From Thermoplasmata archaeon (GTDB taxonomy: Archaea > Thermoplasmatota > Thermoplasmata > Lutacidiplasmatales > UBA184), in the NCBI GenBank assembly GCA_022750435.1, contig JAKIVS010000002.1, positions 124,001 to 188,000 on the forward strand: a stretch of DNA of 64,000 nt. Direction: 5' to 3'. Made by a program: the position numbers and the translations under genes. This document shows positions 50,128 to 57,974 of this stretch, in pieces. Position 1 is the first letter of the stretch. The number at the start of each line of letters is the position of its first letter. The notes beneath the pieces are model-generated. The model was not told where the DNA came from. It searched no databases and saw only the letters and a list, made by a program, of their open reading frames with translations.

Positions 50128-52851
50128 ATGCCACTCGCCCGAGCGTGGGCCGTCGGTCTGGTCGGGATGCTCGTCCTCGTCGCCCTCGTTCCCACCGGCG
50201 CGCCGTCGTCGGCTCGGCCGGCAGGGGCCCCCGGGGTGGCGGGGGACTTCGCCGCCGCCACGACGACCGTGGTCCCTCCGGCTCCCAACGTCCTCGGGGG
50301 CCTCCTCCAGCACAACCTCAGCTGGGACGGCCCGGACGCCTCCCCTCCGCCCGATTCGGCCCTCCCGGAAACACCCGCTCCGGCGCTCCCGGCGACCGAC
50401 CCGACCGTCGTCTACGTCACGAACTCCTCGCGAACCTGCTGCGGGTACGTGAACGTGACCCCACCGGGGGGACCCTGGGACGCGGTGATCCTCAACTACA
50501 CCGGGACCGCGGTCGGAGGGGTCTACGACTCGTCGTACCGGGCATACATCGGCGGCGCCCAGGTGTTCTTCGGCACGACGCCGGAGTACGGGACCTGGAC
50601 GGTCCTCGCGAACCTGACGCAGTACGAAAGCCTCCTCGAGCCCGGAGCCAACTTCACCTTCATCCTGAGCGCCGCGCTCCTCGGCGGGTACTTCGAGACG
50701 ACGCTCCGACTCTCCTTCTACCCGGTCCCGGTGGGAGCGATTCCGCCCTCCGAGCCGTCGAAGGTCGTCCCGCTCTGGTCCCACTACATCACGCCATCGG
50801 TACCGACGTTGACGGTGAACGCCTCCGTGCCCAACGACGCGAGCGCCGCGGTCCTGCAGGTGTGGACCTACGGGTTCCAGACGGACGAGTTCTGGTGGTC
50901 GCAGTCGGCCCCGGGGACGCCGGACCGCGCCCTCTCGGTCCAGGTGAACGGCTCGGAGTTCGCCGCCGTCTTCCCGTTCCCGTACATCAACACGGGCGGC
51001 GTCGACCTGTTCCTCTGGCGTCCGATCCCGGCCGCGTTCACGCTCGACGACCGGCCGTACGACACCAACGTCACCGGCGCCCTCGGTCAGCTGGAGGGAC
51101 CCCACTCGTTCACCGCGTCCATCGCCAACCGGAATTCCACGAGCGATTGGCTGGTCGGCGGGTCGCTCCTCCTGTGGACGAACCCGAACGTCACCTCGGC
51201 GTCGGCGACCGGCGGGAGCGCGACCCTCTCCGGGGTGATGAGCGCCGGCAGCACCTCGACGATGACCACCGCGTTCGCCTGGAGCTCCGTCCTGAGCACC
51301 ACCGCAGGTCCGGTCAACGCGAGCTCGACCGGAACGGGCTCGTTCTCGGAGACGAAAGCCGACGTGACGGTCGGCGCCGGCCTCAACGGCAGCCAGTGGA
51401 CCAACCTCTCGCAAACCTCCTCGCTGGTGGACCACACGACCACCTCCCAGCCGGGGAGCACGACATGGTCGAACTCGACGGAGGCGTTCCAGATTGGAAC
51501 CGACCTCGCCACCGTGTTCCAGGAGGCCTCGAGCACGGGCGGATCCTACCCGGTGACCGAGAACGTCACCACCTCGATGCTGGACCTCGAGCAGAAATGG
51601 ACCGCTCAAACGTCCGCGGACACGCGGTTCGCGGCGGCTCCGCCCACCTCGCTCCGGACGACCGTCGACAACGAGGTGACCGGCGGCAACGGCATCTGGC
51701 TCGGGGTGGAAACCATCGCCACGCCGTCCTCCGCGCCCAACCTCATCTCGATCGTCCCGGTGCAGTCCGCCACGCCGAAGTACACGGCCGAGTCGTGGAC
51801 CGGTCCCGACGGGACGTCGGCGTACTCCCACGTCGAGAGCGGTTCGGCGTTCGCGATCACGGACGCGAACGACGAGGAGACCGTGCTGGAGAACCGGTAC
51901 GACACACTCGCCGCCCCCCTGCTCGCGACCGTGACCGTCGAGCCGGACCCGGTCGACGCCGGCACGACGGTGACGATCTCCGCGAACGCCGACGGGGGCG
52001 CCGGGGTCTACGCCTTCCTCTGGTCGGGTCTCCCCACCGGCTGCGCGAGCGGCAACGCGACCACGTTCTCGTGCAACGCGACGACGGCCGGAACGTTCCG
52101 TGTCACGGTCGCCGTCTCGGACGGCGCCGGGGACGAGGTCGTCTCCAACCCCTCCGCCGTCGTCGTCAACCCCTCCCTGGTGGCCTCGATCACCTCGACC
52201 CGACCGAGCGCGGACCTCGGGGGGCCGCTCACCTTCTTCGCGAGCGTCTCGGGGGGAGCGCCGCCGTACTCCTGTTCCTGGTCGGTCTCCGGGGGCGCCC
52301 CGATCGTACAGGCGTGCCCGAAGTCGCTGGCGGTTCCGACGAGCGTCGTCGGCCCAGTCACCGCCGCCCTCCAGGTCTCCGACGGGACGGGGGCGAACGT
52401 CACGGCCCGCCCCGTTCAGGTCACGGTGAACGGCGCCCTCATCGTCACCGTCGCCGCCGCCACCCCCAACGCGACCGTCCGGGTCGGGAGCCCGGCGTCG
52501 TTCCTGGTCACCGTCCTGGGCGGATCCACGCCCTGGACCATCTTGTGGTTCGAGGGAAACCAGCCCCTCCCAGGGCTCAACGGGACAAACGCCACGATCG
52601 TGCCGACGGCCGTGGGACCCCTCTCGATCAGCGCCCAGGTGACCGACGCCGCGGGCGGGACGGCCAACAGCTCCGCGCTCTCGGTGACGGTGGCCCCCGC
52701 GCTGAGCTCCCAGAACGGCTCGTCCACGAACTCTGGTTCCTCGGGTGTCGATCCGGTCGACTGGATCGCGATCGGACTCGCCGCGGTGGCCGCCGTCGAG
52801 GCGGTACTGCTCGTCGGCCTTCGACGGCCGCCGAACCCCGCGAACCGTTGA
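50128..52851 (+). CDS. PNGase A-like secreted protein with Ig-like repeats
   Basis: A 907-aa surface protein with a signal peptide (about 3-24). A domain of about 80-600 resembles peptide-N4-(N-acetyl-beta-glucosaminyl)asparagine amidase A: WDAVILNYTGTAVGG, YRAYIGGAQVFFGTTPEYG, TWTVLANLTQYESLL and DRPYDTNVTGALGQLEGPHSF. Three Ig/PKD-like modules follow, the first with LPTGC/FSCNAT cysteines, then a C-terminal helix (about 872-897). The enzyme family cleaves N-glycans from glycoproteins; the catalytic residues are not known to me here, so activity is inferred. A CTTTAGG box at the upstream SDR stop sits 26 bases before the ATG, suggesting an own leaderless promoter. Confidence 0.78.
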   Translation: MPLARAWAVGLVGMLVLVALVPTGAPSSARPAGAPGVAGDFAAATTTVVPPAPNVLGGLLQHNLSWDGPDASPPPDSALPETPAPALPATDPTVVYVTNSSRTCCGYVNVTPPGGPWDAVILNYTGTAVGGVYDSSYRAYIGGAQVFFGTTPEYGTWTVLANLTQYESLLEPGANFTFILSAALLGGYFETTLRLSFYPVPVGAIPPSEPSKVVPLWSHYITPSVPTLTVNASVPNDASAAVLQVWTYGFQTDEFWWSQSAPGTPDRALSVQVNGSEFAAVFPFPYINTGGVDLFLWRPIPAAFTLDDRPYDTNVTGALGQLEGPHSFTASIANRNSTSDWLVGGSLLLWTNPNVTSASATGGSATLSGVMSAGSTSTMTTAFAWSSVLSTTAGPVNASSTGTGSFSETKADVTVGAGLNGSQWTNLSQTSSLVDHTTTSQPGSTTWSNSTEAFQIGTDLATVFQEASSTGGSYPVTENVTTSMLDLEQKWTAQTSADTRFAAAPPTSLRTTVDNEVTGGNGIWLGVETIATPSSAPNLISIVPVQSATPKYTAESWTGPDGTSAYSHVESGSAFAITDANDEETVLENRYDTLAAPLLATVTVEPDPVDAGTTVTISANADGGAGVYAFLWSGLPTGCASGNATTFSCNATTAGTFRVTVAVSDGAGDEVVSNPSAVVVNPSLVASITSTRPSADLGGPLTFFASVSGGAPPYSCSWSVSGGAPIVQACPKSLAVPTSVVGPVTAALQVSDGTGANVTARPVQVTVNGALIVTVAAATPNATVRVGSPASFLVTVLGGSTPWTILWFEGNQPLPGLNGTNATIVPTAVGPLSISAQVTDAAGGTANSSALSVTVAPALSSQNGSSTNSGSSGVDPVDWIAIGLAAVAAVEAVLLVGLRRPPNPANR

Positions 52852-52857
52852 GCCCGA

Positions 52858-53835
52858 CTACGGTCGGGGTTCGGCCGCGATCACGGCCCCCTCGTACCGG
52901 CCGCCCGCCGAGAGCCGGGCCTTCGGCCCGATCAACGACCCGACCACGGTGGCGCCCGCCCCGATGAACGCGCCGTCCATGACCACCGAGTTCTCGACGT
53001 GGGCGTCCCGTTCGACGACGACCCCGTCCCCGAGCGTGACGTACGGCCCGAAGCTGGCGCCCCGGGCGTCCACGCCCCGCCCGACCGCGGCGGGCCCGAG
53101 CCCCGTCGATGCGGCCGGGAGGGAACCGTCCCCACCGCGACCCGCGTCGAACAGGAGTCGCTGGGCGCGGAGCAGCCGCTCCGGCGTTCCGGCGTCCTCC
53201 CAGAACCCGGCCGACCGGAAGCCGTAGACGCCCCGCCCGAGGGTGCCGGGAACGATCTCGCGCTCGAAGCTGACCGCGCGGCCCTTCGGGATCCCCGCGA
53301 GGACCGTCTCCGACCAGACCGCGACCCCCGCGTTGATCCAGTGGGACGGGGCGTCCCGGGGCTCGGGCTTCTCGACGAACCGCTCGATCCGGTCGTTCGG
53401 GTCGAGGGCGGCCACGCCGTACGGTCGGGTGTCCTCGACCTCGTGGAGCAGCATCGTCCCGTACGCCCCTTTGGCGCGGTGGAACGCGAGCAGGCCCGCG
53501 ACGTCGGCGTCGGAGATCACGTCGGAGTTGAGGAGGACGAACGGGTCGCCGATGCCATCTCCAGCGTTGCGCATCCCCCCGCCGGTCCCGAGCGGCTCGG
53601 CCTCCGAGACCGTCGTCACCTGGAGGTGGGGGGGCGGATGGGCGCGGACGTACGCCTCGATCACGTCGGCCTTGTAGCCGGTCGCGAACACCGCGCGGTC
53701 GACCTCGCGGGGCAGCAGGTCGAGGACGTGGTAGAGCATCGGTTTGCCGGCGATCGGGATCAGCTGCTTCGGCAGCTCGTAGGTGACCGGGCGCAGCCGG
53801 GTCCCGAAGCCGCCGATGAGGACGAGCGCCTGCAT
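52858..53835 (-). CDS. Sugar-phosphate nucleotidyltransferase (GlmU/ManC-like)
   Basis: A 325-aa nucleotidyltransferase. The N-terminal LIGGFGTRLRPVTYELPKQLIP is the G-G-x-G-x-R-L activation loop with the catalytic Lys, and LLNSDVISDAD supplies the metal Asp. A C-terminal left-handed beta-helix segment (GPYVTLGDGVVVERDAHVEN) follows. It makes NDP-sugars such as GDP-mannose or UDP/dTDP-glucose for glycan synthesis; which one is not visible. TTTAACC about 33 bases upstream is the probable TATA box. Confidence 0.9.
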   Translation of the reverse strand: MQALVLIGGFGTRLRPVTYELPKQLIPIAGKPMLYHVLDLLPREVDRAVFATGYKADVIEAYVRAHPPPHLQVTTVSEAEPLGTGGGMRNAGDGIGDPFVLLNSDVISDADVAGLLAFHRAKGAYGTMLLHEVEDTRPYGVAALDPNDRIERFVEKPEPRDAPSHWINAGVAVWSETVLAGIPKGRAVSFEREIVPGTLGRGVYGFRSAGFWEDAGTPERLLRAQRLLFDAGRGGDGSLPAASTGLGPAAVGRGVDARGASFGPYVTLGDGVVVERDAHVENSVVMDGAFIGAGATVVGSLIGPKARLSAGGRYEGAVIAAEPRP

Positions 53836-53864
53836 CGTTGCTGGGGAGTGGGAAGGCTCGGCGG

Positions 53865-53870
53865 GTTAAA
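53865..53870 (-). promoter_or_regulatory. TATA box of the nucleotidyltransferase
   Basis: CGTTTAACCCG on the minus strand, about 33 bases before the ATG at 53835; the leader is only a few bases. Confidence 0.55.
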
Positions 53871-53893
53871 CGGTTCGGGCCGGCCGAGTCCGG

Positions 53894-55090
53894 TCAGAGG
53901 CCGGTCGGCGGGCGTCCCTTCTCCGTCGCCGAGGCGTACTCTCGCTGCACGAGCGACTTGAGCAACCGGGCAGGGCTCCCCCAGATCGTCACCCGGCTGA
54001 GGCGACCCGCGGCGCGTCCGACCCCAAGGGCCACGACGACGCCGCGCTCCCGGTACTGGAAGGGACGCATGGGACGGCCGGACCAGCCGGCGACGAGGTT
54101 GGCCGCGGCGACCGGAGCTTCCGCGAGCGCGGCCTGGGCCGTGCTCGGGACGACCATGTGCGTCTTCGGGTCCTCGAACTCGACCACGTCCCCCACCCCG
54201 AACACGCCGGGTCGGCCCACCAGTTCGAGGTGCTCCGTGACCTTGAGGCGCCCTCCGCGGCCGTGCGGGACGGGGAGGGCGCGAACGACCGGGGGCGCCT
54301 GGATCCCCGCCGCCCAGACCGCGAGGTCGAACGGCAGCTCGACCCCGTCCTCGAGGAAGGCTCGCCCCGCGGTGAGCTTCCGGACGTTCACTCCCTCATG
54401 GAGCACGACCCCCGCGTCGTACAGCTGGCGTCGCGCGTGGCGGACGAGGCTCTCGGGGAGCCCGGCCAGGAACGGAAGGGCGCCGCAGACCAAGAGTACC
54501 TCGGGCGGACGGGCCATCGGGTCGGCGATCGTCCGCCAGTCCGCGGTGGCGATCTCGGCCGCCACCTCCGTGCCGGTGGAACCCCCTCCGATCACGAGGA
54601 CACGCGGTCGGCGGCCGGGCGGGAGGCCGACCGAGCCGGCCTCAAGCTCTCGGAGCGCCTCGGCCAAGCGGACCGCCCCGCTGTACCGGTAGACCTGGAA
54701 CGTGAACGTCTCGGCTCCTTCGATGCCGTAGAAGGCGACCACGTTCCCGAGGCAGATCGCGAGGCTCCGGTACGGGACCCGTTCCGTCCCCAGGTCGATG
54801 GAGCGTCCGTCGAGGTCGATCCCCTCGACCGCGCCTTGCCGGAACTCGATGCCGTCCCGCCGGACGAGTTCGTCGATCGGGAGCGTGAAGCGACGTCGCG
54901 TGCGCTCCGCCTGCGCGATGGCCCCGACTTCGTACAGCTCCGTACGAAGCACGTGGACGGGACTCCGGTCGATGAGGAGCACCGGAATGGACCCGCGGCT
55001 GAGGCGGCGGATCTCGTGGGCCACGCGGAGACCGGCGTAGCCGGCCCCGAGCACGACCGCTCGGTCCGCGCGGTCGCCGTCGCTCGCCAT
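53894..55090 (-). CDS. NDH-2-like FAD-dependent oxidoreductase
   Basis: A 398-aa two-dinucleotide-binding flavoprotein. AVVLGAGYAGLRVAHEI is the FAD loop. RVLVIGGGSTGTEVAAEI near residue 170 is the NAD(P)H loop, and GVFGVGDVVEFEDP closes the FAD site. It lacks the redox-active Cys pair of disulfide reductases, matching type II NADH:quinone dehydrogenases or sulfide:quinone-reductase relatives acting at the membrane. ATG 55090 is about 33 bases after a GCAAAGATG box; the upstream ATG at 55120 would precede the predicted transcript start. It is divergent from the HAD gene. Confidence 0.88.
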   Translation of the reverse strand: MASDGDRADRAVVLGAGYAGLRVAHEIRRLSRGSIPVLLIDRSPVHVLRTELYEVGAIAQAERTRRRFTLPIDELVRRDGIEFRQGAVEGIDLDGRSIDLGTERVPYRSLAICLGNVVAFYGIEGAETFTFQVYRYSGAVRLAEALRELEAGSVGLPPGRRPRVLVIGGGSTGTEVAAEIATADWRTIADPMARPPEVLLVCGALPFLAGLPESLVRHARRQLYDAGVVLHEGVNVRKLTAGRAFLEDGVELPFDLAVWAAGIQAPPVVRALPVPHGRGGRLKVTEHLELVGRPGVFGVGDVVEFEDPKTHMVVPSTAQAALAEAPVAAANLVAGWSGRPMRPFQYRERGVVVALGVGRAAGRLSRVTIWGSPARLLKSLVQREYASATEKGRPPTGL

Positions 55091-55169
55091 CGACCGTCGA
55101 GAGGTCGGCCGCGCCTTCATCTTTGCCGCACGCTTGGACCCGAACCGTCCCGGGAGGTCGTTCGGCAGG

Positions 55170-55970
55170 ATGTGGGTCAACGCCGTCACCTTCGACCTCT
55201 GGCACACGCTGCTCGACCTTCCGCCGTACGCCGAAAGCGACTACATGCGCCGGCAGTGGGCGCTCGGCGGGGAAACGGTCTCGGAGTCCGAGGCGGGCCC
55301 GCTCGCCCCCGAGCAGACGACTCCGATGGACCCGTGGACCGCCTTCCGAACGGCCTACGACGAGGCCGTCGTCGCCGCGCGTACGGGCTCGAGCGTTTCG
55401 CCCGCCGAACAGATCCGTCGAGCGGCCTCGCTCGCGGGGCGGCGGGCGCACCCGGAAGCGTACGAACGCCGACTCCAGCACCTCGTGGAGCAGACCCCGT
55501 TCCGCGCCGTTCGCGGGGCCAAGGCCGTTCTCGAGAGCCTCCGGGTCGGCGGCTGTCGCCTGGCCATCGTCTCCAATACGATTGGTGAGCCCGGTCGGTT
55601 CTTCGCCCCTGTCCTGGAGCGCCACCGTCTCGCCCGGTCGTTCGACACCCTCGTCTGGTCGGACGAACACCCCTGGACGAAGCCGAGTCCCGCCATCTTT
55701 CGCGAGGCCCTCACGCGACTCGGGGCGGACCCAGGGGAGTCGGTCCACGTCGGCGATGGGTCGTCCGACATCCTCGGCGCGCAGGCGGCCGGGTTCAAGG
55801 CGACGATCCTGTTCGAGGGGAGCGTCGACTACGCCCCCGAGTACCGGAACCTGTTCGCTCCGGCGAGCGCCGTGCGGCTCGAGCCGACCTTCCGCATCCG
55901 GAAGCTCGAGGAGATCCCGGCGCTGGTCGAGAGCACGCTCGGCGTCGGCTGGAAGAGTCGGCCTCCCTAG
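55170..55970 (+). CDS. HAD-superfamily hydrolase
   Basis: A 266-aa haloacid-dehalogenase-fold phosphatase-like enzyme. Motif I is FDLWHTLLD, where the usual second Asp is Trp, a common variant in this subgroup (FDLWGTL). Motif II is IVSNTI, motif III the Lys in WTKPSP, and motif IV VHVGDGSSDILGAQAAG. The missing +2 Asp argues against a classical phosphatase. The substrate is unknown. ATG 55170 follows GGAGGT by 12 bases; its last four bases (CTAG) are shared with the convergent gene's stop. Confidence 0.88.
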   Translation: MWVNAVTFDLWHTLLDLPPYAESDYMRRQWALGGETVSESEAGPLAPEQTTPMDPWTAFRTAYDEAVVAARTGSSVSPAEQIRRAASLAGRRAHPEAYERRLQHLVEQTPFRAVRGAKAVLESLRVGGCRLAIVSNTIGEPGRFFAPVLERHRLARSFDTLVWSDEHPWTKPSPAIFREALTRLGADPGESVHVGDGSSDILGAQAAGFKATILFEGSVDYAPEYRNLFAPASAVRLEPTFRIRKLEEIPALVESTLGVGWKSRPP

Positions 55971-57037
55971 CCGCCGAAGCCGGACGCGCCGGCCGGAACT
56001 GGCACGGCGGTCCGGGCCGGTTCCGCGAGCCGCTGGCGGAGGCGCCAGCCGACGTAGATCACAATCCCGACGACGGGGATCGCTCCCCAGTCGCCGAAGA
56101 AACCCATCACCGTCGCCAAGACGAGGCCGAAGGTGAGCGCGCCGAGGATGAAGTCGAGTCGAATCGCGGGGCGCTGGAACGCTTCGGCGTGGCGCGCGAC
56201 GTAGAGTCCGAAGGCGACCGCCCAGACGACGAGAGCTAGGGCCACGACCACCGGAATCGGGACGAGGGGAGGCGCGACCCACGCCAGCGCGAAGAATCCC
56301 CAGACGAACAAGGCACCGGCGAGGATCGGGTGGTCGACGGTGGGACGGCCCACCGTGCTCGGTCGGAAGGTGCGGAGGCTCGCGGGCGCGCGTCGGGCCA
56401 ACGCCACCAAGATCCCGATCGCGGCGACGGCCGCGACCAGGACCAGGGCGCTCGGCGTCTCCTGCGGGTTGAACAGGATGAACATCGCCCCCACGGTCGC
56501 GAGATAGACGGTCAGTACGGCCGGGAGCGAACGCCGCGCCGGCAGGAACGGGATGCGCGCGGTCGCCGGGAACATCAGCGCGACCACGGCGATCGGGAGG
56601 GCGATGCTGAAGATGGCGTGGAAGAGGGCGAGCTCCGTGGCCCACACCCAGTTGACGCCGGCGAAGTGACCGTAGACGCCGAGATAGCCGACGCCGAGGC
56701 GCCCGAAGAACGTCTTCGTGCCAAGACCCTCCTCGGCGATCCCGTACGCCGCTCCGAGGAGAAGGATCGTCGGCCACCCCTTGTTCCAACGGATCGATGC
56801 TTCCCGGACGAGGAGGACACCGGCTCCGTAGAGGCCGATGAGGAACATCGCCGAAACCGGATCGAGGAGCGGAACGAGGACTGGGGTGGACCCGGTCAAG
56901 AACTCCGCGAAGGTGATCGAGGCGAGGATCAGGACGAGCCACGGGGCGTTGCGGCGAAGCCACGCTCGTGGTTGGAAGGGCGGGGGCCCGCCGCCGGGAG
57001 GGGCCGGTGGTGCCGGGGTCGGGGCAGGGAGCGCCAT
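55967..57037 (-). CDS. Polytopic membrane protein, unknown family
   Basis: A 356-aa protein with a Pro-rich cytoplasmic N-terminus (1-25) and about nine or ten TM helices. A conserved-looking loop, GAAYGIAEEGLGTKTFFGR near residue 95, holds the charged pair EE and resembles the first motif of CPBP/Abi-type intramembrane proteases, but I do not see the required downstream His motifs. TCTAATACCG about 29 bases upstream of the ATG is the TATA box, so the mRNA is nearly leaderless. The function is unknown. Confidence 0.7.
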   Translation of the reverse strand: MALPAPTPAPPAPPGGGPPPFQPRAWLRRNAPWLVLILASITFAEFLTGSTPVLVPLLDPVSAMFLIGLYGAGVLLVREASIRWNKGWPTILLLGAAYGIAEEGLGTKTFFGRLGVGYLGVYGHFAGVNWVWATELALFHAIFSIALPIAVVALMFPATARIPFLPARRSLPAVLTVYLATVGAMFILFNPQETPSALVLVAAVAAIGILVALARRAPASLRTFRPSTVGRPTVDHPILAGALFVWGFFALAWVAPPLVPIPVVVALALVVWAVAFGLYVARHAEAFQRPAIRLDFILGALTFGLVLATVMGFFGDWGAIPVVGIVIYVGWRLRQRLAEPARTAVPVPAGASGFGG

Positions 57038-57062
57038 CGCGAGTGTCGTTCGCGAGAATCCG

Positions 57063-57070
57063 GTATTAGA
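57063..57070 (-). promoter_or_regulatory. TATA-like box of the polytopic membrane protein
   Basis: TCTAATACCG on the minus strand, centred about 29 bases before the ATG at 57037. The rest of the gap up to the tRNA holds nothing I recognise. Confidence 0.5.
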
Positions 57071-57169
57071 ACCCCTCCGAACGAATGGTTCCGGTCGGGT
57101 CGACAGATCCCAGAGCCCTTCGCCGCTCGGATCGTTCAGCCGGGCCAGCTGCTCGTTCGCCGGTCGGAG

Positions 57170-57242
57170 AGCTGAGGGAGGGAATCGAACCCCCAGGAAT
57201 CGGATCTGCAGTCCGACGCATTAACCATTCTGCCACCTCAGC
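57170..57242 (-). tRNA. tRNA-Cys (GCA)
   Basis: A 73-base cloverleaf: acceptor GCTGAGG/CCTCAGC, anticodon stem TCGGA/TCCGA around loop CTGCAGA (anticodon GCA), and T-arm GGGGG-TTCGATT-CCCTC with one G-T wobble. The discriminator is T (U), as expected for Cys. No CCA and no intron. A TATA box lies 28 bases upstream. Confidence 0.97.
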
Positions 57243-57265
57243 GCGGCGGGCGCACAGGGCCCACG

Positions 57266-57274
57266 GATTAAAAG
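57266..57274 (-). promoter_or_regulatory. TATA box of tRNA-Cys
   Basis: GCTTTTAATCC on the minus strand, centred about 28 bases before the tRNA 5' end. Confidence 0.7.
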
Positions 57275-57293
57275 CCGTCAGGACGAGGGCCGG

Positions 57294-57974
57294 CTAGATT
57301 GGACGGAAGCCACGACGGGCACGGCGGGCGAGCGTACGCACGGCGAGCCGCGTCATTTCCGCCAATGGGAGCGACGTTCCCGCGGAGTGCGTATGGCGCT
57401 TCCGAAGTTCCTCCAGCAACTCGTCGGCCCTCTCGACCCCTTCCGGGAAGACCGTGTACGCGCGGCCGACTCCCGCCGCGTCGTGCGCGTCGCTCCCGCC
57501 CGTCTCCCCGAGGGTTCGGCGGGCCGCGATGACCGCGGCGTGCGCGTTGGCCAACTCCGAGTTGTGCCCGTTCACGGTCTCGAGGGCCGGCACCTTGAGC
57601 GATCCGGCGAGCCGGCGGCCGACCCCGTGCATCAGCCGTGCGGGATGAGCCGGGACGGCGATCCCGCCATGCCCCTCGATCCAGTCGACCGTCTCGACGG
57701 CGGGGCGGTGGAGGGGTGGGACCTCCGAGAGTCCGAGCGCGAGGAGGTGGCCGTCCGCGGTCGAGACTTCGATTCCGGGCAGGAACCGGTACTGCGGAAA
57801 CCGCTCCCCGAGAAGACGCAGGGACGCGTGCCCGGCCACTGTGTTGTGGTCGGTGAGAGCGAATCCATCGATTCCCTGGGGACCGAGCCGCTCCACCGCG
57901 GCCTCGAGCGTCAGTTGAGAGTCCGGTGAGTGCGCGCTGTGAAGGTGAAGGTCGAGCCGGAGTCCGGGATTCAT
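57294..57974 (-). CDS. PHP-domain metal-dependent phosphoesterase
   Basis: A 226-aa PHP protein. DLHLHSAHSPDSQ at the start is the HxH metal motif, ALTDHNTVAGH the second, GIEVSTADGHLLALG the third, HPARLMHG the fourth, and GSDAHDAAGVGRAYTVF the final D-x-H. All expected ligands are visible, so it should be an active two- or three-metal phosphoesterase (histidinol-phosphatase or nucleoside 3',5'-bisphosphate type). Its ATG overlaps the metG stop as ATGA, so it is the second gene of the metG operon. Confidence 0.9.
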   Translation of the reverse strand: MNPGLRLDLHLHSAHSPDSQLTLEAAVERLGPQGIDGFALTDHNTVAGHASLRLLGERFPQYRFLPGIEVSTADGHLLALGLSEVPPLHRPAVETVDWIEGHGGIAVPAHPARLMHGVGRRLAGSLKVPALETVNGHNSELANAHAAVIAARRTLGETGGSDAHDAAGVGRAYTVFPEGVERADELLEELRKRHTHSAGTSLPLAEMTRLAVRTLARRARRGFRPI

